64,000 nt of DNA from Ferrimonas pelagia (GCF_039543565.1 NZ_BAABJZ010000101.1:1-64000), one strand, 5' to 3'. Positions 1 to 8,578 are shown, numbered from the stretch's first letter. Numbers and translations are program-made. Notes: generated by a model not told the origin, from the sequence alone.

Positions 1-121
1 TATGGCCTTCGGCCAACAGTCTTATGGCGGTCAATCGTCTTGCTTCATCCTTGTCCTTGGTTTTATGTAGCTTTTTGATGATCCGGCGTCGCTCAGAACG
101 GTCTGGCAGTGTTAGCATCAT
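1..121 (-). CDS. IS630-type transposase, N-terminal part (cut by window edge)
   Basis: Only the first 40 codons are inside the window. Read on the minus strand from two adjacent ATG codons (121 or 118), the peptide begins MMLTLPDRSERRRIIKKL and continues with HKTKDKDEARRLTAIRLL. This resembles the start of IS630/Tc1-mariner transposases, whose N-terminal helix-turn-helix region typically has a K-H-KT-DK---ARRLTA-R-LL pattern. The catalytic DDE part lies outside, so integrity of the element cannot be judged. I could not place the terminal inverted repeat; it should lie between about 122 and 256, where no other gene is visible. The family call rests on a short but characteristic segment. Confidence 0.6.
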   Translation of the reverse strand, partial: MMLTLPDRSERRRIIKKLHKTKDKDEARRLTAIRLLAEGH

Positions 122-256
122 TGGGCTTGGCTTCCTTGTCGGCCTGGTTGGTTTGGCGATTGATCAGATCGCACTTTGGAAGCCGAGTTCCCTCCAAATC
201 TGAGAACTCAGTGATCTACATTTCGGAACAGTTATTTAGGTCCGCTCTTTTTTTGC

Positions 257-1729
257 TTAATCGAAGTTGATGAACACCGGATTGGACACCATCACCAGAC
301 GACCATCGCTGTCACGCAGGTTAGCTCGCACCCAGCTGCGCTCACCATCACTGGTGTAGGACATTTGGTGCTGCGACTCGGATTGGTTGACCTGAAGTTC
401 ACCATGCTCGATGGTCAGCCCGCTTGAGGTGATCAGCTCCAGCGACAACCCCTCAGCCTGCTCGGTGATGAAGGTTAACTCAATACGATCGCCTTGGTTT
501 GCGGTAAGGGTATCGCCCATAAAGCCCGACTGATTGCCGTTTCGGGCCTCAATATCGATAAGGCGGCCGGGCTCCAGTGCCAGATCCAGATAGATTCGAC
601 CGACTCGTACCGCGTCGAGGATGTCCGCCTGTGACAGACTGTCAGCCTTCACTACTGTGACAGGCGCGAAGCGATATTTGGGATCGCCGTAGTCGACATC
701 GGGCTCGTGATTGTCGCTGCCGCCAATGCCAATAATGCGGTAGCCCTGTTCCAGCTTCTGTTCCCAAAACGGAATACCGCTGAGGGGGTGGTCAAACGTC
801 TCGTGCAGCAGGTATTGCGGGGTGTTGACGATCTCAATTGCATCCACCCGGCTGTAGTCGTTACCCGGGGGATTCCAACCGCAGCCCATGCATTCCGCCC
901 CGGTTGGTCGGCCAGGGTGGTTAATGGAGATCAGGGCGTTTTGATCTTCAACCTGCTGATACAGGTGGGATAGGGTGGGTAAGCGGTTGGATCCCAGCTG
1001 GAAGTCGGTTGGCTGGTTGGCTGAGAACACGTTAGCGTGGCCGTTAAAGGTGGTCACCTCACGACCGGCGATGACGGCAATGGTGTCATAGTAGGGGGCT
1101 AACTCGCGCAGGGTTGCTTGGTGCGTCAAGGTGTTGTGGTCGGTTACCGAGACAAAGTCGAGGCCGGCTTCCAGTGCTGCATCCAGAGTTTTGTGGACTG
1201 GGCAAGGCACTTTGTTCCCAGCAAGGCTGGTGCAGCTGCCGTCGCTGTGACCGGTGTGGGCGTGAAAATCACCTCGGTACCAGCCGCGTTCTGTGCTGAT
1301 GGGAGTATGAAACTCGGTACTGTTGCCGCGGTTTTCTGAGTTGATCAGCGTAATTTCTGCACGAAAGTCGGTTTCTACGCCGATGCTGACGTTAGGCAAA
1401 CCGAGGATTAGGTGCCAGGTGCCATGCAGGATAGGACCCGGGCGGTAGGAGGGGGTGGCATCAAACTGGGAGATATAGAACTCGGTTTTATTGCCGCCAC
1501 TCCAACCCCGAAAACCGAACGGATCGTACATGCCCAGATCAATCACCGTGTTGTCGTCTTGGCCATCGTGGCTCACTTTGACGTAGATCGCCTCGGTGCC
1601 GGCCGGCACCTCAAAGGGCACTTCGCGATAGGTATTGTGGTCGGCATGGGTCAGGGTGCCGGTCAGTATCATAGGTTCTGCCTGAGCCAGTCCAGTGGCC
1701 AGCATCAGGCCTAAAAGCCAGTTTTTCAT
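257..1729 (-). CDS. Exported PHP-domain metallohydrolase (CehA/McbA-like)
   Basis: A 490-residue protein with a Sec signal peptide (residues 1-17, cleavage after AQA). An N-terminal beta-rich region is followed from about residue 150 by a PHP metal-hydrolase domain. Visible metal-site motifs are DFHAHTGHSDG (H156, H158), TDHN (D197, H198), GREV (E224), a following GHANV histidine, INHPGRP and GSDNHEPD. PHP proteins hydrolyse phosphoesters; some CehA/McbA members hydrolyse aryl carbamates, so the substrate here is open. It follows the TonB receptor by 61 bp on the same strand, but a strong terminator stands between them, so expression may depend on read-through. A GAGAG element precedes the ATG. 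The family is clear, the substrate unknown. Confidence 0.8.
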   Translation of the reverse strand: MKNWLLGLMLATGLAQAEPMILTGTLTHADHNTYREVPFEVPAGTEAIYVKVSHDGQDDNTVIDLGMYDPFGFRGWSGGNKTEFYISQFDATPSYRPGPILHGTWHLILGLPNVSIGVETDFRAEITLINSENRGNSTEFHTPISTERGWYRGDFHAHTGHSDGSCTSLAGNKVPCPVHKTLDAALEAGLDFVSVTDHNTLTHQATLRELAPYYDTIAVIAGREVTTFNGHANVFSANQPTDFQLGSNRLPTLSHLYQQVEDQNALISINHPGRPTGAECMGCGWNPPGNDYSRVDAIEIVNTPQYLLHETFDHPLSGIPFWEQKLEQGYRIIGIGGSDNHEPDVDYGDPKYRFAPVTVVKADSLSQADILDAVRVGRIYLDLALEPGRLIDIEARNGNQSGFMGDTLTANQGDRIELTFITEQAEGLSLELITSSGLTIEHGELQVNQSESQHQMSYTSDGERSWVRANLRDSDGRLVMVSNPVFINFD

Positions 1730-1747
1730 GTCAGTATCTCTCGTAGC

Positions 1748-1773
1748 AAAAAGCCCGGTGACTCACCGGGCTT
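1748..1773 (-). terminator. Intrinsic terminator after the TonB receptor
   Basis: Arms AAGCCCGGTGA and TCACCGGGCTT (1751-1761 and 1763-1773) form a tight GC-rich hairpin. On the minus strand it is followed by TTTTT. It lies between the receptor stop and the PHP gene start, only about 20 nt from the latter. Confidence 0.8.
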
Positions 1774-1790
1774 GGAAATAGTGGTTCGAT

Positions 1791-4253
1791 TTAGAACTGG
1801 TACATCAGGCTGAAGCGGACATTGCGGCCAAACAGCGGACGTCCCAAGAAGTACTCAAGGTCAGGGTTACCGACCGCGGTACCGCCACGCGGGTTACCTT
1901 CACTCAGTGCCAGTGTGTTGGTCAGGTTGTACAGGCTGGCGGATAAAGTCAGGTTTTCGCTAAAGTGGTAGAAAGCATTGGCGTTCAGCAGGAAGTAGTC
2001 GTCCAGTTCCACCAGGTTGGCTGCATCCTCGTAGCGGGTACCGAAGTACTGGCCGTCGAGGTTGATGCGCATGTCGCCGTTCATCAGTGTGATCGCCGGA
2101 ACCAGGCGAGCCATGGTGTTGGGTGCGCGGCGCATCTGGTTGCCGTCGAAGTCGTGCTCAATGCCGTTTTCGTCGGTGTAGGTCCAACCTTTGTACTGTT
2201 GATCCTGCAGGGTGGTGATCAGCTTGATGTCGAACCAGTCGGTCGGGATCCAGGTGGCTTCCAGTTCAAGACCTAGGGTCTCAGCGTTGTAGCTGTCCTC
2301 GATGGGGTCCGGGTCAAAGCTGCCGTCTGGCAATTGCGCCCAGCTGGAGAAAGGTACGTCTTTGAAGTTGGTATGGAAGATAGTGGCGTACAGACTGAAG
2401 TCATTGCTATTGAGCTTGTAACCCACTTCGGCCTGGTCGGTGTACTGGATTGGTGTATCGTCATTGCCATCCGCAGTGGACGGTAATTGGAACGCACTGG
2501 TGTAGCGGGCAAAGAGGCCCTGGTTACGGTTGAACTGGTAGTTCAGGCCCGCTGTCCAGCCCAGACCGTCGGAGTCTTGCTGGAAGGTGTTCCAGTTGCT
2601 GCCGCCCCAAAGTACGTTGCTGGCGGCCATGTGCTCGTCACTGAGATCGAGGCTGATGCGCTCTTGCTGACGGACATTACGGGTCTGGGTTTCATAGCGC
2701 ATACCCAGGTCCAGGCGCACCTGCTCGGTGATCTGCCATTCGTCAGAGCCGTACAGCGCGATGTGGGTATTGTCGTAGTCTTCGTTAACGTACTGGCCAC
2801 CGTAGTTGTAGACGCCGTTCTCAGTCATTGAGAGCAGCTCATTACCGGCACCATCCACGGCAACCACGTTTAGGAAGTCAGCATTGCCTTTGACGTCCAG
2901 GATCACGTCGTTCCAGACGCGGAAGAAGTCGCCGCGCAGATCTGCCATGTACAGGCCAAATGCGACGTCGTGGGTACCAAATGCGGTGTCAAACGAGTTG
3001 GAAAACTGGAAGTCGGATACGAACTCTTCAACATTGGATGCCACGTGTTGGGCACGGCCCATTGCAGCCAGGCCGTTGCCGTTGCTCTGATCGGTGAAAG
3101 AGCTGCCGTCGTTGTAGCGCAGCTCCAGATCAATCCCCGGTGGCACGGCAGCTCCGAACATGTTGAGGACGTCGGAGCCGTCGAATATGGCGTCTAGCCA
3201 GATGTTATCGCGGGTCATGCCACTGTCACGGTAGCGACCTTTAGCCGTGAACTGCCAACCGTTGGCCAGTTCCTGTTCGAAGTTCAGGGTCAAGGCCACC
3301 ATGTCGGTACTGATCCCGCGTTTACCGTCGTACAGGTCGTCTTGAACCCCGTTTGGCGTGCGGAAGATCTGACGGGAGTTGGCTAGGCCGCGGTGAGTGT
3401 CCTTGAGCGGATCAAAGCCGTTAATCTCATGCAGGTTGCCATCGGCATCTTTAGTAAATGGGACACCCAGGTAGAAGCTGTTGCGGTCATTCAGATATTT
3501 CACACCGACATCGAAGCGACCGTCATGCCAGTTTTTGCTTAGGGTTGCACGGAACTGACCGCCTTGGTTGGCTTTGAACTCAGTGTCGCGCAAACCGTCT
3601 TCAGACAGGTAGAAGCCACCGACGGCCAATGCCCAGTCGTTGCCCAGCTCAGAGCCCTGGAAGAAATCCACCCGGCGGGTACCGTAATCGGAACCACTGA
3701 GCTTGATGATGGTGCCTTCGTCGTCGCCTTTGCGGGTCATATAGTTGACGATGCCGCCTGGTGCATTGGCCCCGAAGATAGAGGCTGGACCACCGCGCAC
3801 GACTTCAACGTGGCTGATGGTTTCGTCTAGGCGGAAGTATTGGTCGCCGGCTTGGTAGCCCAGGCGTGGATCGTGTACCACGGGTAGGCCGTCTTCATAC
3901 CAACCGATGGAGTTGTCAGACGGAATGCCGCGGGCCTTAACCGCGGAGGAGGCGTTACCCCCAGCGGATTCGATAAAGAAACCTGGAACCGACTGCAGCA
4001 GGTCGGCAGCACTCAGTGGAGCAAAGTCACGGATCTCATTGGCACTGATGTCGGTCATCGAGTAGCTGATCTCGGACTTAGTGCGAGCGTTGCCGCTGGC
4101 ACGGCCGGTAACAACCACACGCTCGATATCGGAAAGGGTATTTGGGGTCTGGCTGCTAATCTCTGCATTATTGGCAAAAACAGGCATGGAAAGCAGTGCC
4201 GAAATTGTCAAAGCGAGCGGCTTACGGATAGGGTTAGACATAGGGTTAGACAT
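1791..4253 (-). CDS. TonB-dependent outer membrane receptor
   Basis: An 820-residue TonB-dependent receptor that imports a scarce ligand across the outer membrane using TonB energy. A signal peptide ends near VFA-NNAE. A TonB-box-like DIERVVVTG precedes a plug domain with SAADLLQSVPGFFI, ending in VEVVRGGPASIFGANAPGGIVNYMTRK. A 22-strand barrel then runs to the C-terminal signature FSLMYQF. I chose the ATG at 4253 because CAGGA lies 7 nt upstream; an ATG at 4280 adds nine residues but has no visible ribosome site. The first codons are a 12-bp tandem repeat (MSNPMSNP), giving a third possible ATG at 4241. The ligand is unknown; the downstream PHP hydrolase may process it (inference). Confidence 0.9.
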   Translation of the reverse strand: MSNPMSNPIRKPLALTISALLSMPVFANNAEISSQTPNTLSDIERVVVTGRASGNARTKSEISYSMTDISANEIRDFAPLSAADLLQSVPGFFIESAGGNASSAVKARGIPSDNSIGWYEDGLPVVHDPRLGYQAGDQYFRLDETISHVEVVRGGPASIFGANAPGGIVNYMTRKGDDEGTIIKLSGSDYGTRRVDFFQGSELGNDWALAVGGFYLSEDGLRDTEFKANQGGQFRATLSKNWHDGRFDVGVKYLNDRNSFYLGVPFTKDADGNLHEINGFDPLKDTHRGLANSRQIFRTPNGVQDDLYDGKRGISTDMVALTLNFEQELANGWQFTAKGRYRDSGMTRDNIWLDAIFDGSDVLNMFGAAVPPGIDLELRYNDGSSFTDQSNGNGLAAMGRAQHVASNVEEFVSDFQFSNSFDTAFGTHDVAFGLYMADLRGDFFRVWNDVILDVKGNADFLNVVAVDGAGNELLSMTENGVYNYGGQYVNEDYDNTHIALYGSDEWQITEQVRLDLGMRYETQTRNVRQQERISLDLSDEHMAASNVLWGGSNWNTFQQDSDGLGWTAGLNYQFNRNQGLFARYTSAFQLPSTADGNDDTPIQYTDQAEVGYKLNSNDFSLYATIFHTNFKDVPFSSWAQLPDGSFDPDPIEDSYNAETLGLELEATWIPTDWFDIKLITTLQDQQYKGWTYTDENGIEHDFDGNQMRRAPNTMARLVPAITLMNGDMRINLDGQYFGTRYEDAANLVELDDYFLLNANAFYHFSENLTLSASLYNLTNTLALSEGNPRGGTAVGNPDLEYFLGRPLFGRNVRFSLMYQF

Positions 4254-4379
4254 AGGTTTGTCCTGCGGTTTATTAGGCATTTTATATTTTTGTAGTTATT
4301 GCTTTGGCCCCAAAAGGCGAGCCAAAGGTTAGGTCTATAAGATGACAATTGCTTTTCTGCTTTAGCGATATTTGATGAC

Positions 4380-4715
4380 GTTTTTTGTTTTTAAGTGGTG
4401 GAGGTGTGACCTGACAATTAAATGGCGTTCGCGCGGCTTTGGTTAGAAATGAGTCGGTCGTGCTTACTTAAATGTGAAAAGAAAAATAAGGGTGGCTGAC
4501 ACTTTTATCGGGCAGACTGGGCAGAGCGCTATCTGAGATCACTAGAATGGAAGTGAATAATTTTATTTTTTATACGGTTTTTGCGTTACCGTTACCCCAA
4601 ATTAACTAAGGCACCCGTGTTATAAGGAGCAGCCGTTCATTGAGGTAAATCTGAGTCAGTGTTGGATAATCACAATCGTGAGTGCCGATGCTATGTTCTA
4701 TTTTGGCGGTATTTA
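4380..4715. repeat. Imperfect tandem repeat, copy 1 (about 330 bp)
   Basis: This unit aligns with the next one. Shared landmarks in the same order are CTTACTTAAATGTGAA (near 4462), CACTTTT..CGGG.AGACTG (near 4500), GTTAT..GGAG (near 4620), CATTGAGGT (near 4638), GAGTCA (near 4652) and AATCACA (near 4668). Copies are clearly diverged, so the duplication is not recent. Confidence 0.65.
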
Positions 4716-5040
4716 AAGACGTTCTTTATTTCAAGTGATGGAGTGTGAATGGACTGTAGCAAAGTGATTGTGTGGGATTTCGTTGAAACTTAAGCAGGCG
4801 CACTTACTTAAATGTGAAGTGGGAAAGAAGGATGACTCACACTTTTGGCGGGTAGACTGCGCAGCGCATTTATTTGAGGTCACGATAACGAAAGGAATTA
4901 TCATATTTACCTGTGCCATATTGGCGATGACGTTACCCAGAATCAAGATACTAATGTTATACGGAGTAACCTTTATTGAGGTGAGTATGAGTCAATGCAG
5001 GCCAATCACAGTCATGGATGGCAATGTAATTCTCTGAATT
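4716..5040. repeat. Imperfect tandem repeat, copy 2 (about 330 bp)
   Basis: Second copy of the preceding unit. It has CTTACTTAAATGTGAA near 4804, CACTTTTGGCGGGTAGACTG near 4840, GTTATACGGAG near 4956, TATTGAGGTGAG near 4973, GAGTCAATGCAGGCCAATCACA near 4987-5008 and ends with ATGTAATTCT. The ends are approximate. Confidence 0.65.
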
Positions 5041-5211
5041 AAAAACCATATCTGGCAGTATTTTATTTTGGTGGGGAGCACCAACTCTTAAAAAAAGGGA
5101 ATGCTTTAAATAAGTGAAGCAATTAATTTGAATGCTATGGGATCATAGAAACTAAGTTTAAACCTCAGCAACGTGGATTTTGATGGGGTCGGTATTGGGG
5201 CTGCGAGCAGG

Positions 5212-5630
5212 TATAGATCTTTATGGAATATCCCAGCTCTCATCAAACACTCAAGCCTCTGTTGTTTCAACATAGTGCTTGAGGAAACATGATTTCTGGG
5301 CTTTGCCGTTGGCGTCGCAGCCAGATAGAGGTGCGCGCCCTGTGCCAAGTACTGATTGAGAATCTATGCGTTAGTCGATCCGCTCTTTCTGGTCGCGAAA
5401 GCAGGCCAGGTAGAGCCAACTTATGGTGCTTTGTTGCAAATAGGTATTAAAGTCTGGGCGGAAGAGCCAGTGCTGCTCCGGATCGCGGCAGCCAAGCAGC
5501 AACCAGGCGTCACTGGGTTGGTGGTCTTTGGCATGACGGTGGCGGGCCTGAAAAAAGCACATGTAGGAGTAATGTCGCTGCCAGCGCTAATCAACACCAC
5601 GGGATTGGTGAGCTCATCCGGCGACTCGGC
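5212..5630 (-). pseudogene. Decayed copy of the C-terminus of the rubredoxin-diflavin reductase
   Basis: Read on the minus strand, this matches the last about 145 codons of the intact reductase at 8602-10350. It shows FFQARHRHAKDHQ against FLQARHSQAKDHQ, WLLLGCRDPE against WLLFGCRDPD, ACFRDQKERID against ACSRAQKERIY, AQGAHLYL in both, and HKDLY at the end. Frames are broken: the QARH segment (about 5371-5562) is in a different frame from the AQGAHLYL segment (about 5250-5345). The normal stop after DLY is lost, and about 27 nt are missing relative to the parent. No rubredoxin, flavodoxin or FAD part is present. It is a dead duplicate, not an expressed gene. Confidence 0.85.
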
Positions 5631-5813
5631 CCTAGGAGCTAAAATTACTCGGGATTTTGATATCCTTGATTTTCCGTCAATAAATGGCCTTGAGGGTAAT
5701 TCATTGCGTTATCGGTGTCTGATTGCGATCCATTGAAGAGTGCTGATAATTGTTGGATTGCTCGCGTTTACTGTAAGGATAAGATCTTCGGGTTTTGCCA
5801 TCGTGTAACGACT

Positions 5814-5848
5814 AACGCGGCCGTTCGCCCGAAGCGAACGGCCGCGTT
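5814..5848 (-). terminator. Strong hairpin after the porin gene
   Basis: A perfect inverted repeat with 15-nt arms (AACGCGGCCGTTCGC and its complement) and a 5-nt loop. It lies 32 nt past the porin stop on the minus strand and has no long T-run, so it may also act as an mRNA 3' end stabiliser. Confidence 0.7.
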
Positions 5849-5880
5849 CATCTTGCTAGATTTGAAATGCCATGCTTGGC

Positions 5881-6909
5881 TTAAAAGTCGTATCGCACGC
5901 CGACCTGCCAAGCGGACATGTCGTCTCCCGTAACAGGGCGACGACTGCGCTCGCTGTCCAGCAGTTCGTACGCGGTCCACATTTGCATGTTTTTGTTTAG
6001 GTTTCGCACGTATTCGACCTTGTACGATTGCACGTCGCCTGAAAGCTCACAATCGTTGATGCCGTAGCGCGCATGTACCTTGTTTGCGCCAGAACTCCAG
6101 CGGCCGTAGAGACCAGCGGTATAGCGCTTTTCGCCATTGCATTTGGTGACGCCGCCGATCTTGCTGCCTTCCTCGTTCTGAACAACGAGATTGCCCGAGG
6201 CATTGCCTGAGTACAGATCGAAGTCTGCTTCGGCCAAGTGGTAAAACGCTGACAGCGTGATCTGCTCGGTCACATCGACCCAACCGCGCAGACCGTACAG
6301 GTTTCCTTGCTGCTCACCTTGTGTGTCTGCCACCCAGGCTCCTTGCAGTTTTAGGGCGGCCAATGCGTATTGTCCGGCGATTTGATATTGGTCGACGCTG
6401 TCGCCATCTTGGCCTTCAAACTGTGCGGAAGCGGCGATCTGAAAGTTGTCTTTAGACAACACCCATTGCAGTAGATCGTCGTCACGGATGGCCCCCTGTC
6501 TCAAGGTATCGTTCGCGTCAGAGAAGTAGCCGCTGCGAACGTATTTATGGAACAGCAGGGTTTGCGAGCCGAAGGTAAAGAGGCCCATGCTGGTATCTAA
6601 ACCGACATAGAGTTGGCGAAATCCGGGTCTGTCGTTTTGCTCGAAGTTGATCCCGTCGGAGCCAACCATGCCATATTCGATGACGGCAATGCCCTTTACC
6701 GTATCCGTGATCTCTGTTTCCGCTTTTGCACCGACACGACTTAAGAAATCACGGCCATTGACCGCATCAAGGTCGCGCCCCGCATCGACGTAGTCGACAC
6801 CTAAACGTAATGAGCCATAAAAGGTGGTATCAACGTCTGCATGCGCATTAATGGCGACGCATGCCAGTATTGAGGTAAGGGCCACTTGCCGCACCAAGGT
6901 TGTTTTCAT
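5881..6909 (-). CDS. Gram-negative general porin
   Basis: A 342-residue outer membrane porin. A signal peptide ends at INAHA, and the mature protein begins DVDTTFYGSLRLGVDYVDAG, a usual first strand of 16-stranded trimeric porins. It also has GFRQLYVGLDTSMGLFTFGSQ, matching the porin pattern leading into the constriction loop, and the C-terminal barrel signature VGVRYDF. It provides diffusion of small hydrophilic solutes across the outer membrane. The ATG at 6909 is preferred over an in-frame GTG two codons upstream (6915). Monocistronic by position, with a strong hairpin downstream. Length and both ends fit the family; pore selectivity cannot be read from the sequence. Confidence 0.88.
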   Translation of the reverse strand: MKTTLVRQVALTSILACVAINAHADVDTTFYGSLRLGVDYVDAGRDLDAVNGRDFLSRVGAKAETEITDTVKGIAVIEYGMVGSDGINFEQNDRPGFRQLYVGLDTSMGLFTFGSQTLLFHKYVRSGYFSDANDTLRQGAIRDDDLLQWVLSKDNFQIAASAQFEGQDGDSVDQYQIAGQYALAALKLQGAWVADTQGEQQGNLYGLRGWVDVTEQITLSAFYHLAEADFDLYSGNASGNLVVQNEEGSKIGGVTKCNGEKRYTAGLYGRWSSGANKVHARYGINDCELSGDVQSYKVEYVRNLNKNMQMWTAYELLDSERSRRPVTGDDMSAWQVGVRYDF

Positions 6910-7255
6910 CTGCACTTCACTTCCTTATTGATGACGCTCCATAACCTCAGCGATCTATCCGTCTCTCTGTGGCGAACACGCCAAACGGATCGGTGTGGTC
7001 ACTGAGTCCTGAGCAAGACAATATCGAGTTTGGCGGAGGCGGCAATTGACCTCGGTCATCAAAATATATCGGCGCAGCACCATTTGAAGTCACGACTTAT
7101 CGTTCCATTGCCGCTTTTGTTAAGAGTGCTCCTTGGCTAGAGGGGGCCAGTGAGATAGGCGTCAAGCTGTATGAGATCTGTTGGTGCTTTGGGAGGCGAG
7201 AGTGTCGGGTTTGGCGATCACAATCATGGATATCTATGTAATTGGCTTTTCGTAG

Positions 7256-7287
7256 GGTAGGTTAGCCGCGCAGCGGCGTAACCTACC
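7256..7287. repeat. Palindromic intergenic repeat (REP-like)
   Basis: Outer arms GGTAGGTTA and TAACCTACC enclose GCCGC-GCA-GCGGC. Elements of the form GTAGGTTA-GC-rich stem-TAACCTAC are common dispersed intergenic repeats in gammaproteobacteria. Only one copy was recognised here. Confidence 0.6.
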
Positions 7288-7350
7288 GGTTTTATGGTTT
7301 TGATACAGCACGATCCCACACAAGCAAAAACGGTGGCTTATGCTGCGGTA

Positions 7351-7370
7351 AGCCCCCTACGAAAGGGGCT
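7351..7370. other. GC stem-loop
   Basis: AGCCCC (7351-7356) pairs with GGGGCT (7365-7370) across an 8-nt loop. No T-run follows on either strand, and no gene ends nearby, so no role is assigned. Confidence 0.35.
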
Positions 7371-7379
7371 GCTGTTGCG

Positions 7380-7475
7380 CTGACCGATTGAACTCACAGC
7401 ACGGAGCAGCCGTTCATTGAGGTAAATCGAAGTCAATGCTGGACAATCACAATCATGGGTGTCTATGTAATTCTT
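7380..7475. repeat. Partial copy of the 330-bp repeat end
   Basis: GGAGCAGCCGTTCATTGAGG, then TAAATC, GAGTCA-like AAGTCAATGC and GGACAATCACAATCATGG match copy 1 near 4626-4672 and copy 2 near 4960-5030. Only the terminal part of the unit is present. Confidence 0.6.
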
Positions 7476-7667
7476 TCCTTGGTAATTATATTGGTCGAAT
7501 AGCGCACTCCACTATGTTGCGGAATTGCCCGCTGGCCAGCGCGAGAACATAATTGCAACGCACGACCATAATTCATGACGCTTACCTCACCATTTGAATA
7601 GAAAAAAGATCACTGTAAGCGAAGGAAGTAGTATTGGCGCGTATATCAACAGGCAAGGAAGTCAACA

Positions 7668-8399
7668 ATGAAAACAAAAATCGCATTAGCAGTCGCTATT
7701 TTCTCCGCCAGCGTAGCTGCAGAGAGTGATGCTCACTACTTCTCTCAGGATCGCTTAAACACTGATTCCAATGTCTCCCTCTCCTATGTCGATTACTTTT
7801 CCATCTCAGGGGGTTATGAAGTGATGGAGGGCCTAAAAATTAATGCGTTCTATGATGATACTGTTGATGGGCGCTTCGGGGTAGGAGCAACCTGGGTAGG
7901 TGGTTCGTTTGGCAATCCCATCGAATCCATGGAAGGTGACTTAATATGGGGGATTGATGCGTACTACGCCAACTCTGGCGATAGCCAAAGCTTCATGGGA
8001 AGCCGTTTTAAATATGATGTGAATGAGGTTGTTGCTACTTTCGCCATGTCCGGCCAAGTGAACAGCGATCTTCGTGTTGGAGCCCATACAGGGATCGCTT
8101 ATGCGAGCATCGATGTCAGCGCCTCCACGCCCGGCTTCCCATCAGTGTCTGAATCTGACAGCACTACCGGGTTCCTCCTTGGCGCGGATGCACAATATTT
8201 CTTCCAGGACAGAGCATACGCCTTGGTGTCTGCTGAGTTTGTGTTCGGCGACGCAGATAGCTACATCATAACACCTGGTGCAGGATACCAACTGGATCGT
8301 TTTGACCTTGCTGCTGGTTTCTATTTTTTAAAGACCACCTTTGCCGGCGACAGTTTTACTGATAATGGATTAACCCTAAGCGCTAAGTTCTTCTTCTAA
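7668..8399 (+). CDS. Small outer membrane beta-barrel protein, function unknown
   Basis: A 243-residue protein with a signal peptide (MKTKIALAVAIFSASVAA, then ESDAHYFSQ). The rest has alternating amphipathic strands separated by short turns and ends in LTLSAKFFF, a typical barrel-assembly signal with terminal Phe. This suggests an outer membrane barrel of about 8-10 strands. AAGGA stands 8 nt before the ATG. It is flanked by a non-coding repeat zone upstream and a good terminator downstream, so it is probably transcribed alone. I do not recognise the family; OmpA-like or YfaZ-like barrels would be similar in size, but no hallmark motif is seen. Confidence 0.75.
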   Translation: MKTKIALAVAIFSASVAAESDAHYFSQDRLNTDSNVSLSYVDYFSISGGYEVMEGLKINAFYDDTVDGRFGVGATWVGGSFGNPIESMEGDLIWGIDAYYANSGDSQSFMGSRFKYDVNEVVATFAMSGQVNSDLRVGAHTGIAYASIDVSASTPGFPSVSESDSTTGFLLGADAQYFFQDRAYALVSAEFVFGDADSYIITPGAGYQLDRFDLAAGFYFLKTTFAGDSFTDNGLTLSAKFFF

Positions 8400-8405
8400 C
8401 GACAG

Positions 8406-8434
8406 AGCCTGCAACTTCCGGTTGCAGGCTTTTT
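8406..8434 (+). terminator. Intrinsic terminator after the small barrel gene
   Basis: AGCCTGCAAC, loop TTCCG, GTTGCAGGCT, then TTTT: a perfect 10-bp stem just 6 nt past the stop codon. Confidence 0.9.
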
Positions 8435-8556
8435 GTAGTGCTCCCTCGGCGAAGTACACCATCTGCGCGAACGCCCGCTCCTGGCGCCGAACCAGTCAGA
8501 CGCCTCAACCAATATGCTTCTTTTGTACAGAGGTTGAGTTTCGCGTGTGTCACGCA

Positions 8557-8578
8557 AAAAGCCCCTCTCGGGGCTTTT
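8557..8578 (-). terminator. Intrinsic terminator after the reductase gene
   Basis: AAAAGCCCC, TCTC, GGGGCTTTT. On the minus strand it is followed by T residues and lies 24 nt past the reductase stop, so it ends the P450-reductase transcript. Confidence 0.85.

Larger units (their letters stand above)
4281..5211. other. Non-coding, repeat-rich intergenic stretch
   Basis: No convincing gene is seen. The stretch is AT-rich compared with its neighbours. It contains two diverged tandem copies of a roughly 330-bp unit and runs into a decayed reductase fragment. Short open frames on both strands (for example 4731-4946 and 4768-5037) lie inside the repeat and look accidental. Confidence 0.6.
6910..7667. 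other. Intergenic stretch with repeats, no gene seen
   Basis: This 758-bp gap between the divergent porin and outer membrane protein genes has no plausible coding frame. It holds one GC-rich palindromic repeat (7256-7287), a GC stem (7351-7370) and two partial copies of the motif ATCACAATCATGG-TATCTATGTAATT (7215-7243 and 7446-7473), shared with the repeats near 4.6-5.0 kb. Confidence 0.55.

Noticed and set aside
4768..5037. An 89-codon frame in the tandem repeat
   Set aside because: The corresponding frame is not kept in the other repeat copy, so it is not under coding constraint.
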